Counted from the stretch's first letter, positions 1-6,996 are shown. The stretch: 8,366 bases of DNA from Glaciimonas sp. (GCA_014377145.1 JACMQE010000104.1:1-8366), one strand, 5' to 3'. The notes: generated from the letters alone by a model not told the origin. Program-made: numbers and translations.

Positions 1-437
1 CCAACCTGGCCGGCAAAACATTTGCCCTGTGGGGGTTGGCCTTCAAACCCAACACCAACGACATGCGTGACGCACCCAGCCGCGTGGTGATTGGCGCATT
101 ACTCCGCGCCGGTGCCCGCATCGTGGCGCATGACCCGGTAGCCACTCATGAAGCCCAGCACGCCTTGGCGCTGGATTTTGCCGACGCCCCCGAGTTATTG
201 AGTCAGCTCAGTTTTGCCGCCAAACCCATGGATGCGGTGCAGGGTGCAGACGCCCTCATCATCATGACAGAGTGGAAGGCGTATCGCAGTCCGAATTGGG
301 TGGTGATGAAGGATGCAATGCGGGTGGCGGTGGTTTTTGATGGGCGTAACCTATATGAACCTCAAATTCTGCTACGTGCAAACGTTTACTACGAAGCTAT
401 CGGTAGACACGAGAAAAGTCTGAAGTTCGAGAATTAA
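1..437 (+). CDS. ugd: UDP-glucose 6-dehydrogenase, C-terminal part (5' truncated by window)
   Basis: This is the last 144 codons of a cytoplasmic UDP-glucose 6-dehydrogenase, which oxidises UDP-glucose to UDP-glucuronate with two NAD+ and so supplies an acidic sugar for surface polysaccharides. The reading frame (codons from base 3) is open from the left edge. It contains the family hallmark GLAFKPNTNDMRDAPS near its start and DGRNLYEP near its end, both in the C-terminal UDP-binding domain (UDPG_MGDP_dh_C). The full protein is usually about 440-450 residues, so the NAD-binding Rossmann domain and the catalytic cysteine lie upstream of the window. The last 30 or so codons (from about 346) fall from about 60% to 39% GC by hand count, and the tail after the GR motif (HEKSLKFEN) is not a conserved part. 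That suggests a recombination border inside the gene. A GDP-mannose or UDP-ManNAc dehydrogenase is the alternative, but the motif wording fits UDP-glucose best. Confidence 0.93.
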   Translation, partial: NLAGKTFALWGLAFKPNTNDMRDAPSRVVIGALLRAGARIVAHDPVATHEAQHALALDFADAPELLSQLSFAAKPMDAVQGADALIIMTEWKAYRSPNWVVMKDAMRVAVVFDGRNLYEPQILLRANVYYEAIGRHEKSLKFEN

Positions 438-440
438 AAG

Positions 441-468
441 TTTCTAATTTCTAATTTTCAATTTCGAA
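441..468. repeat. Four tandem imperfect heptanucleotide repeats between ugd and wzx
   Basis: Four adjacent 7-base units can be read: TTTCTAA (441-447), TTTCTAA (448-454), TTTTCAA (455-461) and TTTCGAA (462-468). They fill almost the whole gap between the ugd stop codon and the wzx ribosome-binding site. The array is short and AT-rich, so chance is possible. Its position at the left edge of the AT-rich module makes it notable. No function is assigned. Confidence 0.55.
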
Positions 469-473
469 AGGAG
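469..473 (+). promoter_or_regulatory. Shine-Dalgarno site that sets the wzx start at an ATT codon
   Basis: AGGAG at 469-473, extended upstream to GAAAGGAG, is the strongest ribosome-binding sequence near wzx. Seven bases separate it from the ATT codon at 481. No ATG, GTG or TTG lies in the wzx frame between the upstream stop (445-447) and GTG 556, and the other frames after this site close quickly. This site therefore decides the start. Confidence 0.7.
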
Positions 474-480
474 TGTAAAA

Positions 481-1809
481 ATTAATTTAAATATTGAGAA
501 TAAGTTATTCAACCGATTCAGGCTGAATGCGCTAAGTCACGGATATGCCCAAATAGTGACATTGGTTGCCCAACTTATTCAGATACCATTCTTTCTAAAA
601 TACTGGGGTAAAGAGAGCTATGGCGATTGGATCGTATTGACCGGCCTACCGATGATGCTGGTGCTACTTGACTTAGGCGTTGCGCAGGCATCTGCCAATA
701 GAGCAACTGTGTGGGCAGGTGCAAACAAATGGGTTGAAGTTAAATGTAGTTTGCAAACGTCCTTTGTATTTACGTATTTACTTGGGGTACTAATTGTAGC
801 TTTATCAATAGTTCTCAATAAATATGTTTCTTGGAGCGAACTGCTTAAGTTAAGAACTATCGCAGAGGCAGATTCCGGTAAGGTAATATTCTATATGTGC
901 ATCTACCTTTCGCTCTCACTCGTCGGTGGACCAATTGATGCTTGGTTTCGTGTGATAGATAAAGCACCTTTAGGTGCATTTCTTATCTCAAATCGTAGAT
1001 TAATTGATGTTGGGGTATCAATTATTCTGTTGATCATAGGTACAACTATGGTCCAAATTGCAGGTTTTCTTGCAATAACTACACTGATTTCGACAATTGT
1101 TCTTATATTTTTCGCTAAACATTATTCACCTTTGCCCTTGTTCGGGATTAAAAGTGCTAGCTGGAGCGAGTTTAAATCCATCTTGAAGCCCTCCCTCGCT
1201 TACGCCAGTATTCCGCTGTCGCAGACTATGACGTTGCAAGGAAGCATTCAAATGCTTAATCAATTGGCTGGAGCCCCGGTTGTAGTGAGTTATGTTATGG
1301 CTAGAACTCTCATGAGATTGATTATCCAGTTCGGAGTAGTAGCGAATAATGCACTCAAGCCGGAAATATCAAGAATGGCCGGTCAGGATAGGATGAAAAG
1401 TGCTTACGAATTTACCTTGAAAATTTCAAAAATTCTGATTTTTTTTAGTGTCTGTGCCTACATCGCGATTGTATTTTGTGGATCCTGGATCGTACAAATG
1501 TGGAGTGGTGGTGTTGTTGATATCGATAAATATAATCTAGCTGCAATTGGAATGCATACGGTTTTAAATCTATCCTGGTTTGTTCCAGCGGCACTACTTA
1601 TTGCAACTAATAAAAACAATAGTATTTCAGCGGCTTATGCGTTAACAAGTGGCGGCGCATTAATTCTCTGGATTTTTTATCCCACTGCATTTGCGCCAGT
1701 AATTGCGGCATCATTTTTGATGGCTTTTCCTGAACTTGTGGTCACAATTATATTTTGGTCGAAATTTAAGATGTCAAAAAGATACGAAAATTCAGATTCA
1801 GGTAGTTAA
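481..1809 (+). CDS. wzx: Wzx-type polysaccharide repeat-unit flippase (ATT start proposed)
   Basis: This is an integral inner-membrane protein of 442 residues with about 12 hydrophobic segments, as in the MOP/PST family of flippases that move undecaprenyl-pyrophosphate-linked repeat units to the periplasmic face. The N-terminus fits the family: a short amphipathic start, then HGYAQIVTLVAQLIQIPFF, KYWG, a YGDW motif and LLDLGVAQASANRAT. Charged residues are confined to short loops, and the C-terminus is a short hydrophilic tail. The start is chosen at ATT 481 because of the AGGAG seven bases upstream. The first conventional codon, GTG 556, would remove 25 residues, including half of the first membrane segment, and has no ribosome-binding site. 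The gene is AT-rich, unlike ugd before it. wzy follows closely, which fits a flippase-polymerase pair. Substrate specificity cannot be read from the sequence. Confidence 0.88.
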   Translation: MNLNIENKLFNRFRLNALSHGYAQIVTLVAQLIQIPFFLKYWGKESYGDWIVLTGLPMMLVLLDLGVAQASANRATVWAGANKWVEVKCSLQTSFVFTYLLGVLIVALSIVLNKYVSWSELLKLRTIAEADSGKVIFYMCIYLSLSLVGGPIDAWFRVIDKAPLGAFLISNRRLIDVGVSIILLIIGTTMVQIAGFLAITTLISTIVLIFFAKHYSPLPLFGIKSASWSEFKSILKPSLAYASIPLSQTMTLQGSIQMLNQLAGAPVVVSYVMARTLMRLIIQFGVVANNALKPEISRMAGQDRMKSAYEFTLKISKILIFFSVCAYIAIVFCGSWIVQMWSGGVVDIDKYNLAAIGMHTVLNLSWFVPAALLIATNKNNSISAAYALTSGGALILWIFYPTAFAPVIAASFLMAFPELVVTIIFWSKFKMSKRYENSDSGS

Positions 1810-1810
1810 G

Positions 1811-1864
1811 ATGTTAAGTAGTCAAAAAAATCTAATAAATCGAAAGCCACATCTCTGTGGTTGA
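1811..1864 (+). CDS. Possible 17-codon leader peptide before wzy, or original wzy start cut off by a frameshift
   Basis: An ATG one base after the wzx stop opens a 17-codon frame (MLSSQKNLINRKPHLCG) that ends in TGA at 1862-1864, inside the start region of wzy. AGGT at 1800-1803 is a weak ribosome-binding match. The tight spacing to wzx is typical of a real operon start. The peptide may couple translation into wzy. Alternatively the ATG may be the ancestral wzy start, since losing one base between about 1839 and 1861 would join the frames. Neither reading is proven. Confidence 0.3.
   Translation: MLSSQKNLINRKPHLCG
1845..1862 (+). promoter_or_regulatory. Hairpin enclosing the proposed wzy GTG start codon
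   Basis: AGCCACA (1845-1851) pairs with TGTGGTT (1856-1862) around a TCTC loop. This gives seven base pairs including one G-U pair. The GTG start of wzy (1857-1859) lies in the 3' arm. Ribosomes finishing the short upstream frame at 1864 would open the stem, so translational coupling is plausible. This is inference from the fold alone. Confidence 0.4.
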
Positions 1865-3464
1865 GAGCGAAAAATCAGGGAAAAAGTACATATTCCTTAA
1901 TATCTGGGTTGCCCTTGTTTTGTTTCAAACAATTTTTTGGTTTGATTTAAATGTTTTCCTGGCAGGGGTAGCTGCCGTGGTTGGTGGTTCTCTCGGGATT
2001 TTTGTTTTTTTTCGAAGAGAACGTCTTATTGCATATCCTATCTCTAGCTTGATGTTACTCGGATATTCAATATCTTATTTCATTTTGCCACCGCTTGTCA
2101 CGTTGAGTGAGGGTAAATCGCTCATCAATAATTTAGAGAATCCCGTTCTGGTTTCTGTTCATGCGTTACTGTGTTTTCTATTTTTAATATTTGGTCATGG
2201 ATTTTATAGACGGAGCCGCACGTTGAAGCGACTAAGGTTCTTTATTGCTAATCAGATCTATCAACCACTTGGTTTTTTCCGAATTCCCAGCAACGGACAT
2301 CTTTTGATTATGGGTTCTATCGGAATTACGGCAATGATTTATCAGATTTTTTTTGTAGGTGCTGTAAAGGATGATATTTTAGGTGCTGATAATAAGCTGA
2401 TCCAGGCCCTCTATCCGCTTGCATACCTACCTTATTGCATGTTGGTCAGGCCACTTATTGGAGATTACTTGATTCTTAATAAAAAAATAAAAGTAATATT
2501 ATTTTTTTACACGCTATTGCTGGTTGCAGTGTCTCTCGGTGCAAATAGTCGAGCTGCATTTTTGCTTGGTCTGATGTCTATATTGTTATCATATTTTTAT
2601 GGAGTTGCAATTAACTTATATTCTGCTAGAATATTTAGTGTTAGAAACTTTCTCTTTCTGATTGCTGTGGTATTTACTGCGCAGGGACCTGTATCAGATT
2701 TGGCAACAAGTATGGTTATTGCTCGCCAACAACGTAGTGACATTTCGGCGGTACAGCTTTTGCAAGAAACTATTTATGTCTATCAGGACAAGAAGGCGAT
2801 TGAAGGCCAGCGCAAAGAAGATGTCGCTTTTGCGACTGATTGGGATGAGCGGTATATTGACAATCTATTTCTATCACGATTATCTAACTTAAAATTCGCC
2901 GACAATAGTATTGTGTTAGCTACTAATCTTGACGAGCCTGGTCGTAGCCGCATACGAGATCTCGAATGGCAACGGGTGTTGGCGGTTTATCCTCGTCCAA
3001 TAATTGATTTTTTTGGCTGGAGCGTAGATAAAGATTTAGTTGGTGGTTCCTCTGGTGGCGATTTATTACTTTACTCTGCGACCAGTGACTTTTATGCCTT
3101 AAAGGGGTTTCGTACAGGATCGATCTTCGGTAGTGGTTATGCAATGTTTTATTGGTTCTATCCGCTCATATTCTCATTCCTGGCCGTAATATTATTTGTT
3201 TTAGCTGATGCTCAGACCACTCGGAGACGGCACCGGCGTAATATTTTAAAAGCAAATAATTTTTTGCCAATTTTTAATCCGCTTGCAATTGTCACAGTTT
3301 TTACTTGGTTTTTTTATTTGACTAGTGCTGCAACCGGTGTTGAGTCTCTTTCGGGATTAACTCAATTTATTTTACGTGGATGGATTCAGGTTGTTTTTGT
3401 GTATGCTTTTGCATACTGGACCGGCTATGTAATACTTCGACTTGTTTTTAAGCGGGTGGCTTGA
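1857..3464 (+). CDS. wzy: Wzy-type O-antigen/oligosaccharide repeat-unit polymerase
   Basis: This is a 535-residue inner-membrane protein. About nine hydrophobic segments lie in residues 11-280 (for example 11-28, 30-53, 59-82, 147-169, 211-228, 231-250 and 262-280). A large hydrophilic loop follows at about 281-425, then roughly three more segments (425-452, 472-491, 505-529). One long periplasmic loop between blocks of membrane helices is the usual layout of Wzy polymerases, which join flipped repeat units into the long chain. GANSRAAFLLGL at 228-239 resembles the short conserved patch of the oligosaccharide repeat-unit polymerase family. Wzy sequences diverge strongly, so the call rests on topology and on position directly after wzx. 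The start is the first usable codon in frame (stops at 1833 and 1836), but its ribosome-binding site is poor (GAAAG at 1842-1846). The next gene begins two bases after the stop. The gene is very AT-rich. Confidence 0.85.
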   Translation: MVESEKSGKKYIFLNIWVALVLFQTIFWFDLNVFLAGVAAVVGGSLGIFVFFRRERLIAYPISSLMLLGYSISYFILPPLVTLSEGKSLINNLENPVLVSVHALLCFLFLIFGHGFYRRSRTLKRLRFFIANQIYQPLGFFRIPSNGHLLIMGSIGITAMIYQIFFVGAVKDDILGADNKLIQALYPLAYLPYCMLVRPLIGDYLILNKKIKVILFFYTLLLVAVSLGANSRAAFLLGLMSILLSYFYGVAINLYSARIFSVRNFLFLIAVVFTAQGPVSDLATSMVIARQQRSDISAVQLLQETIYVYQDKKAIEGQRKEDVAFATDWDERYIDNLFLSRLSNLKFADNSIVLATNLDEPGRSRIRDLEWQRVLAVYPRPIIDFFGWSVDKDLVGGSSGGDLLLYSATSDFYALKGFRTGSIFGSGYAMFYWFYPLIFSFLAVILFVLADAQTTRRRHRRNILKANNFLPIFNPLAIVTVFTWFFYLTSAATGVESLSGLTQFILRGWIQVVFVYAFAYWTGYVILRLVFKRVA

Positions 3465-3466
3465 AT

Positions 3467-4534
3467 ATGGCGAAAATTATCTATTTAGGTAGTTCTGCAA
3501 CTAGTGCAACAAGTAGGTATAGAGCTGAAGCATTAAGACGGCTTGGGCATGAAGTTGTTATTGCAGATCCATATTTAGTCGTTGAAAAGCAACTGCAAAG
3601 TCCGTGGCTCAGCGCCTTTCATTTTCGAACAGGCTACAGGCTGCTTCTATCTCGGGTACGAGTTTGGCTTCGAGATTTTTTGTCCAACAACCAAAATTTT
3701 GAAGTGGCGTGGATTGATAGTGGTGAACTTATTGACTTTAATTGTTTACAATTATTATCCAATGCTAGATTATTAACTGTTCTTTATAACCATGACGATC
3801 CTACTGGTAAGCGCGATGGTCATAGATTCGATACGCTTTTAAAGTCACTTCGTTTCTACGATTTTTGCGTAGGTGTTCGTAAAGAAAGTGTTGATGATTT
3901 TAAGTCTTACGGCGTGACTTGTGCAATTGCTGTCTGGAGGAGTTATGACGAGGTTGTTCATGCACCCTTTAGTCAAATATTCGATATACCTCAAAGCCTT
4001 CGCTCTGAAGTTGCGTTTATTGGAACGTGGATGCGGGGTGAAAGACGTGATATTTTTTTACTCGATCTCGTAGAACGTGGGATACCTATCTCGATTTGGG
4101 GCCAGAGGTGGGAGAAATCCCCTGTTTGGGAGAAATTAAAGAAATTCCACAGAGGTGGTAATCTGAGCGGGCGTGATTATGTTGGTGCGATTCAAGGCGC
4201 GAAGGTTTGCTTGGGCATGCTTTCTAAGGGTAACCGCGACTTACATACTACTCGCTCGTTAGAGATTCCATATGCCGGCGGAGTTTTGTGCGCTGAGCGT
4301 ACTAGTGAGCACATGCAGTTGTTTACAGACGAGGTTGAGGCCGTATTTTGGGATGATGTGGATGAGTGCGCTGAATTGTGCCGAAAGTTACTTGATGGCG
4401 ATGAATGGCGAGAATCTGTTCGGTTGGCTGGTTCGGTAAAGATAAGATCATTAAATGTTGGGAATGAAGATATTTGCGAAAAAATTATGAATATCGTGCT
4501 TTGTGATAATAAATATTATAAGAAAGGCTGGTAG
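3467..4534 (+). CDS. CgeB-like glycosyltransferase (Glyco_trans_1_2 type, GT-B fold)
   Basis: The protein has 355 residues and no membrane segment or signal peptide, so it should act in the cytoplasm or at the inner face of the membrane. The N-terminal half begins with a Rossmann-like strand (MAKIIYLGSSATSATSRYRA). It continues with patches typical of CgeB-type transferases, such as LLTVLYNHDDPTGKRD (103-118) and YDFCVGVRKESVDDFKSYGV (131-150). The C-terminal nucleotide-sugar domain contains VAFIGTW (182-188) and the signature TTRSLEIPYAGGVLCAERT (261-279), which carries the conserved glutamate. It probably adds one sugar to the lipid-linked repeat unit; donor and acceptor cannot be told. ATG 3467 is preferred over an in-frame TTG two codons earlier (3461) because it lies just after the wzy stop and fits the family N-terminus. 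A gap of 140 bases separates it from the next gene. Confidence 0.8.
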   Translation: MAKIIYLGSSATSATSRYRAEALRRLGHEVVIADPYLVVEKQLQSPWLSAFHFRTGYRLLLSRVRVWLRDFLSNNQNFEVAWIDSGELIDFNCLQLLSNARLLTVLYNHDDPTGKRDGHRFDTLLKSLRFYDFCVGVRKESVDDFKSYGVTCAIAVWRSYDEVVHAPFSQIFDIPQSLRSEVAFIGTWMRGERRDIFLLDLVERGIPISIWGQRWEKSPVWEKLKKFHRGGNLSGRDYVGAIQGAKVCLGMLSKGNRDLHTTRSLEIPYAGGVLCAERTSEHMQLFTDEVEAVFWDDVDECAELCRKLLDGDEWRESVRLAGSVKIRSLNVGNEDICEKIMNIVLCDNKYYKKGW

Positions 4535-4674
4535 TATTAAATACTTAATATACCGCTAAATTATTTCAATAAAGTCGAAAGTATAGCCTTTGATTCGTAT
4601 TGAATCCTAGTTTTTGATAATTGGGTTATTTGGTGTGTTTTATATTATTTCTCAATAGCACAATTTATCGATTT
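4535..4674. other. AT-rich intergenic stretch between two glycosyltransferase genes
   Basis: This is the longest gap in the window. It holds a 13-base odd palindrome, AGTATT-A-AATACT, at 4533-4545, which overlaps the preceding stop codon. The frame of the next gene is open through its 3' half (from TTG 4621), but the translation there (MGYLVCFILFLNS...) does not look like part of the enzyme. No ribosome-binding site stands out before ATG 4675. Candidate promoter boxes such as TTGATA at 4614-4619 lack a -10 box at a good distance. I see no gene or RNA here. Confidence 0.5.
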
Positions 4675-5841
4675 ATGTATATAGTTCAGTTTACGCATCC
4701 GAATTTTTTATATTCCCAAAGCATGCCGCGCTTTGCTGAGATGATTGTGGATGGTATGCGTAAGCGCGGTCATCATGTTGATATTTGGACGGCAAGACCA
4801 TTTTTTTATAATTTTCCCGTTCCTACTAGATTTAAAAAATGGCTTGGATACATCGATCAATTTATTATATTTCCTATTAATGTACTTTGGCGTCTTCGTA
4901 AATTGTCGTCGAATGTTTTTTTTGTGTTCAGTGATCAAGCTTTGGGGCCGTGGGTTCCCTTGGTTGCAAATAGACCTCACGCTATTCACGTCCATGACTT
5001 TATGGCTTTAAGATCTGCGCTAGGAGATTTTCCGCAGAATCCTACAAGTTGGACTGGGCGTAGGTACCAGGCGTTCATAAGGCGCGGATTTAATAAAGGG
5101 AGCTGTTTTTTGTCGGTTTCCGAAAATACTCGTAAAGAGCTTCACCATTTTTTAGTAAACGAACCGATGCTGTCAAAGGTAATCTATAACGGGTTAAACT
5201 TTCCGTTTAGACCTATGAGTTTGATTGAGTGTGAGGCGAGTTTCTCAACTATTGGCTTGGCGGTGCCACCCAGTAGCTTTCTGCTTCATGTCGGTGGCAA
5301 TCAATGGTACAAAAACAGGGAAGGTGTTTTAGCAATTTATGAGGCCTATGCGTTGCAGACAAAAGATCCGCTACCGCTATGGATGGTGGGGGCACCCCCC
5401 ACATTGGTTATGGCGGATTCGGCGCGGCGTGTTGCTGGAAAAGGTGACGTGAAGTTTCTTACTGGGTTCTCCGATGAACAGGTTTGTGCTGCATATTCAT
5501 GCGCAAGGTTACTGATTTTCCCAAGTTTGGCTGAAGGGTTCGGCTGGCCGATTGCTGAAGCAATGGCCAGCGGATGCCTTGTCTTGACAACAGGCGAAGC
5601 GCCTATGACAGAAGTCGGGGGAGCAGCATCGTTTTATGTTCCCTCCAAACCTGTTGGTGATTCAGGGAGTTGGGCTGTAGAAGTTGGTTCGTATGTTTCA
5701 GAAATACTTAACCTTATGCCCGATCAAGTTAGTAATAGGAAGAAATTGGGTTATTTGCAGGTGAAACAGTTCGACGCCGATAAAACGCTTGATGCATATG
5801 ACCGTATCTACCACCGCGCATTGGCTAAATACAAATTATGA
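4675..5841 (+). CDS. GT4 family glycosyltransferase
   Basis: This is a 388-residue GT-B fold enzyme expected at the cytoplasmic face of the inner membrane, transferring a sugar to the growing repeat unit with retention of configuration. The N-terminal acceptor domain starts MYIVQFTHPNF and contains HAIHVHDFMALR (102-113) and LSVSENTRKEL (146-156), the usual 'sentinel' strand of GT4 enzymes. The C-terminal donor domain shows LLHVGGNQWYKNREGVL (203-219), WMVGAPP, and SLAEGFGWPIAEAMASG (284-300). The last contains the EX7E pair E287 and E295. ATG 4675 is chosen over TTG 4621 because the extra 18 residues are hydrophobic and precede the natural first strand. The stop overlaps the ATG of the next gene (ATGA at 5838-5841). 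GC content climbs through the gene, from 28% in a row near 4801 to 62% near 5341, so it may be mosaic. Confidence 0.88.
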   Translation: MYIVQFTHPNFLYSQSMPRFAEMIVDGMRKRGHHVDIWTARPFFYNFPVPTRFKKWLGYIDQFIIFPINVLWRLRKLSSNVFFVFSDQALGPWVPLVANRPHAIHVHDFMALRSALGDFPQNPTSWTGRRYQAFIRRGFNKGSCFLSVSENTRKELHHFLVNEPMLSKVIYNGLNFPFRPMSLIECEASFSTIGLAVPPSSFLLHVGGNQWYKNREGVLAIYEAYALQTKDPLPLWMVGAPPTLVMADSARRVAGKGDVKFLTGFSDEQVCAAYSCARLLIFPSLAEGFGWPIAEAMASGCLVLTTGEAPMTEVGGAASFYVPSKPVGDSGSWAVEVGSYVSEILNLMPDQVSNRKKLGYLQVKQFDADKTLDAYDRIYHRALAKYKL

Positions 5842-6996
5842 GATTACTCCATGTTATTTCATCGACAAATCCTCGGGGTGGGGGTCCCAATGAAGGTGTT
5901 AAACAGCTCCATGGTCCAATGTAAGGTCTGGGTGTAACCGTCGAAGTTGCCTGTTGCGACGCACCTAATGCACCTTGGAATTTGGTTGAAGGGTTGTCCA
6001 ATGTTCATGCCTCGGGCCCATCAAGTTTTGTTTTATGCGTACACACCGCATCTGTGGCCGTGGCTTCGTGAAAACGCCGCGCGCTTTGATGCTGTGATCG
6101 TTAACGGCCTTTGGCAGTATCACGGTCTGGCTGTTCGGCAAGCCTTGGCAGGTACCGAAGTGCCGTATTTTGTGTTTACCCACGGCATGCTAGATCCGTG
6201 GTTCAAACGCACTTACCCGCTAAAGCACCTTAAAAAATGGTTGTATTGGCCTTGGACCGAATATCGGGTGCTGCGTGATGCGAGGGCAGTGATTTTCACC
6301 TGCGAGGACGAGCGCCTGCTAGCGCGTAAGTCCTTCTGGTTGTACCGCGTCAACGAGGCAGTCACCTCTTACGGCACTTCCAGCCCGCCCGCCAATGGTG
6401 CTGAGTTAGCGCAGGGCTTTCTGGCCAGCCATCCACATCTGCAAGGCAAACGTATTGTTTTGTTCCTTAGTCGCATTCAGGAGAAAAAGGGCTGTGACTT
6501 GTTGGTTAGCGCCTTCGCCCAAGTGGCTGCGCAAGACTCCAGCTTGCACCTTGTCATCGCTGGGCCGGACCAAACCGGTTGGGTTGCTGAGTTAAAAGCG
6601 CAGGCTGAAAAGCTGGTCATCGCTCATCGCATCAGTTGGCCGGACGTGTTGCAAGGCGATGCCAAGTGGGGTGCTTTCTATGCCGCTGAAGTGTTTTGCC
6701 TACCCTCCCATCAGGAAAACTTTGGCATTGTGGTGGCTGAAGCACTGGCCTGTGGCAAACCCGTCTTGATTAGCAACAAAGTCAACATCTGGCGGGACAT
6801 CGAGTCTGACGCCGCAGGCTTTGTGGCTGAAGACACCGTGGCTGGCACCGTGCAAAACCTGCAACGCTGGTTGGCGTTGGACGCATCAGCCTACAGCCAG
6901 ATGTCTGACCGGTCTCGGCACTGTTTTTTACAGCGGTTTCAAATTCAACGGGCAGCAGAGCGTTTGGTTGAAATTATTCGGGAGCACAACCTTTGA
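5838..6996 (+). pseudogene. Disrupted GT4 glycosyltransferase: in-frame stop plus one-base frameshift
   Basis: The ATG at 5838 overlaps the previous stop and starts a typical GT4 N-terminus: MRLLHVISSTNPRGGG, then PNEGVKQLHGPM. A TAA at 5922-5924 ends it after 28 residues. The same frame continues beyond the stop with clearly related sequence (GLGVTVEVACCDAPNAPWN, up to GPSSF near 6029). The rest of the enzyme, from YAYTPHLWPWLREN on, lies in the next frame. Removing one T from the run at 6031-6034 would join the two. Downstream the donor domain is intact: FVFTHGMLDPWFKRTYPLKH, a LFLSRIQEKKGCDLL patch, and HQENFGIVVAEALACG with the EX7E pair (first glutamate codon 6715-6717). Repaired, it would be about 385 residues, a normal GT4 length. 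A restart at TTG 5947 or ATG 6001 would lack the glycine-rich N-terminal loop, so the product is probably inactive. Sequencing error is the main alternative. Confidence 0.85.
6980..6984 (+). promoter_or_regulatory. Shine-Dalgarno site supporting the TTG start of the acetyltransferase
   Basis: GGGAG at 6980-6984 lies eight bases before the TTG at 6993. It lies within the last codons of the broken glycosyltransferase gene and favours this TTG as the start of the acetyltransferase. Confidence 0.6.

Noticed and set aside
441..468. Heptad repeats as iterons or a CRISPR array
   Set aside because: The units are too short, have no spacers, and there are no replication or cas genes nearby.
618..818. 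66-residue - strand frame within wzx
   Set aside because: It overlaps the conserved N-terminal region of the flippase and has no motif of its own.
4533..4545. Palindrome after the CgeB-like gene as a terminator
   Set aside because: The arms are only six A/T-rich bases around a single central base with no following T run, so it could not form a stable terminator.
4590..4648. Sigma-70 promoter before the GT4 gene
   Set aside because: TTGATA (4614-4619) and TATATT (4641-4646) are 21 bases apart and the other pairings are worse. In AT-rich DNA such boxes occur by chance.
4621..4674. N-terminal extension of the GT4 gene from TTG 4621
   Set aside because: The 18 extra residues are hydrophobic, lack a ribosome-binding site and precede the natural first beta strand at ATG 4675.
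5386..5402. GC-rich hairpin (GTGGGGG, loop CAC, CCCCCAC) as a terminator
   Set aside because: It lies inside the GT4 coding frame (WMVGAPP) and has no T tract after it.
5947..6996. Independent 349-residue glycosyltransferase gene starting at TTG 5947
   Set aside because: Its first residues (MPVATHLMHLGIW...) are an out-of-frame reading of family sequence VEVACCDAPNAPW in the other frame. The true gene begins at ATG 5838 and is disrupted.
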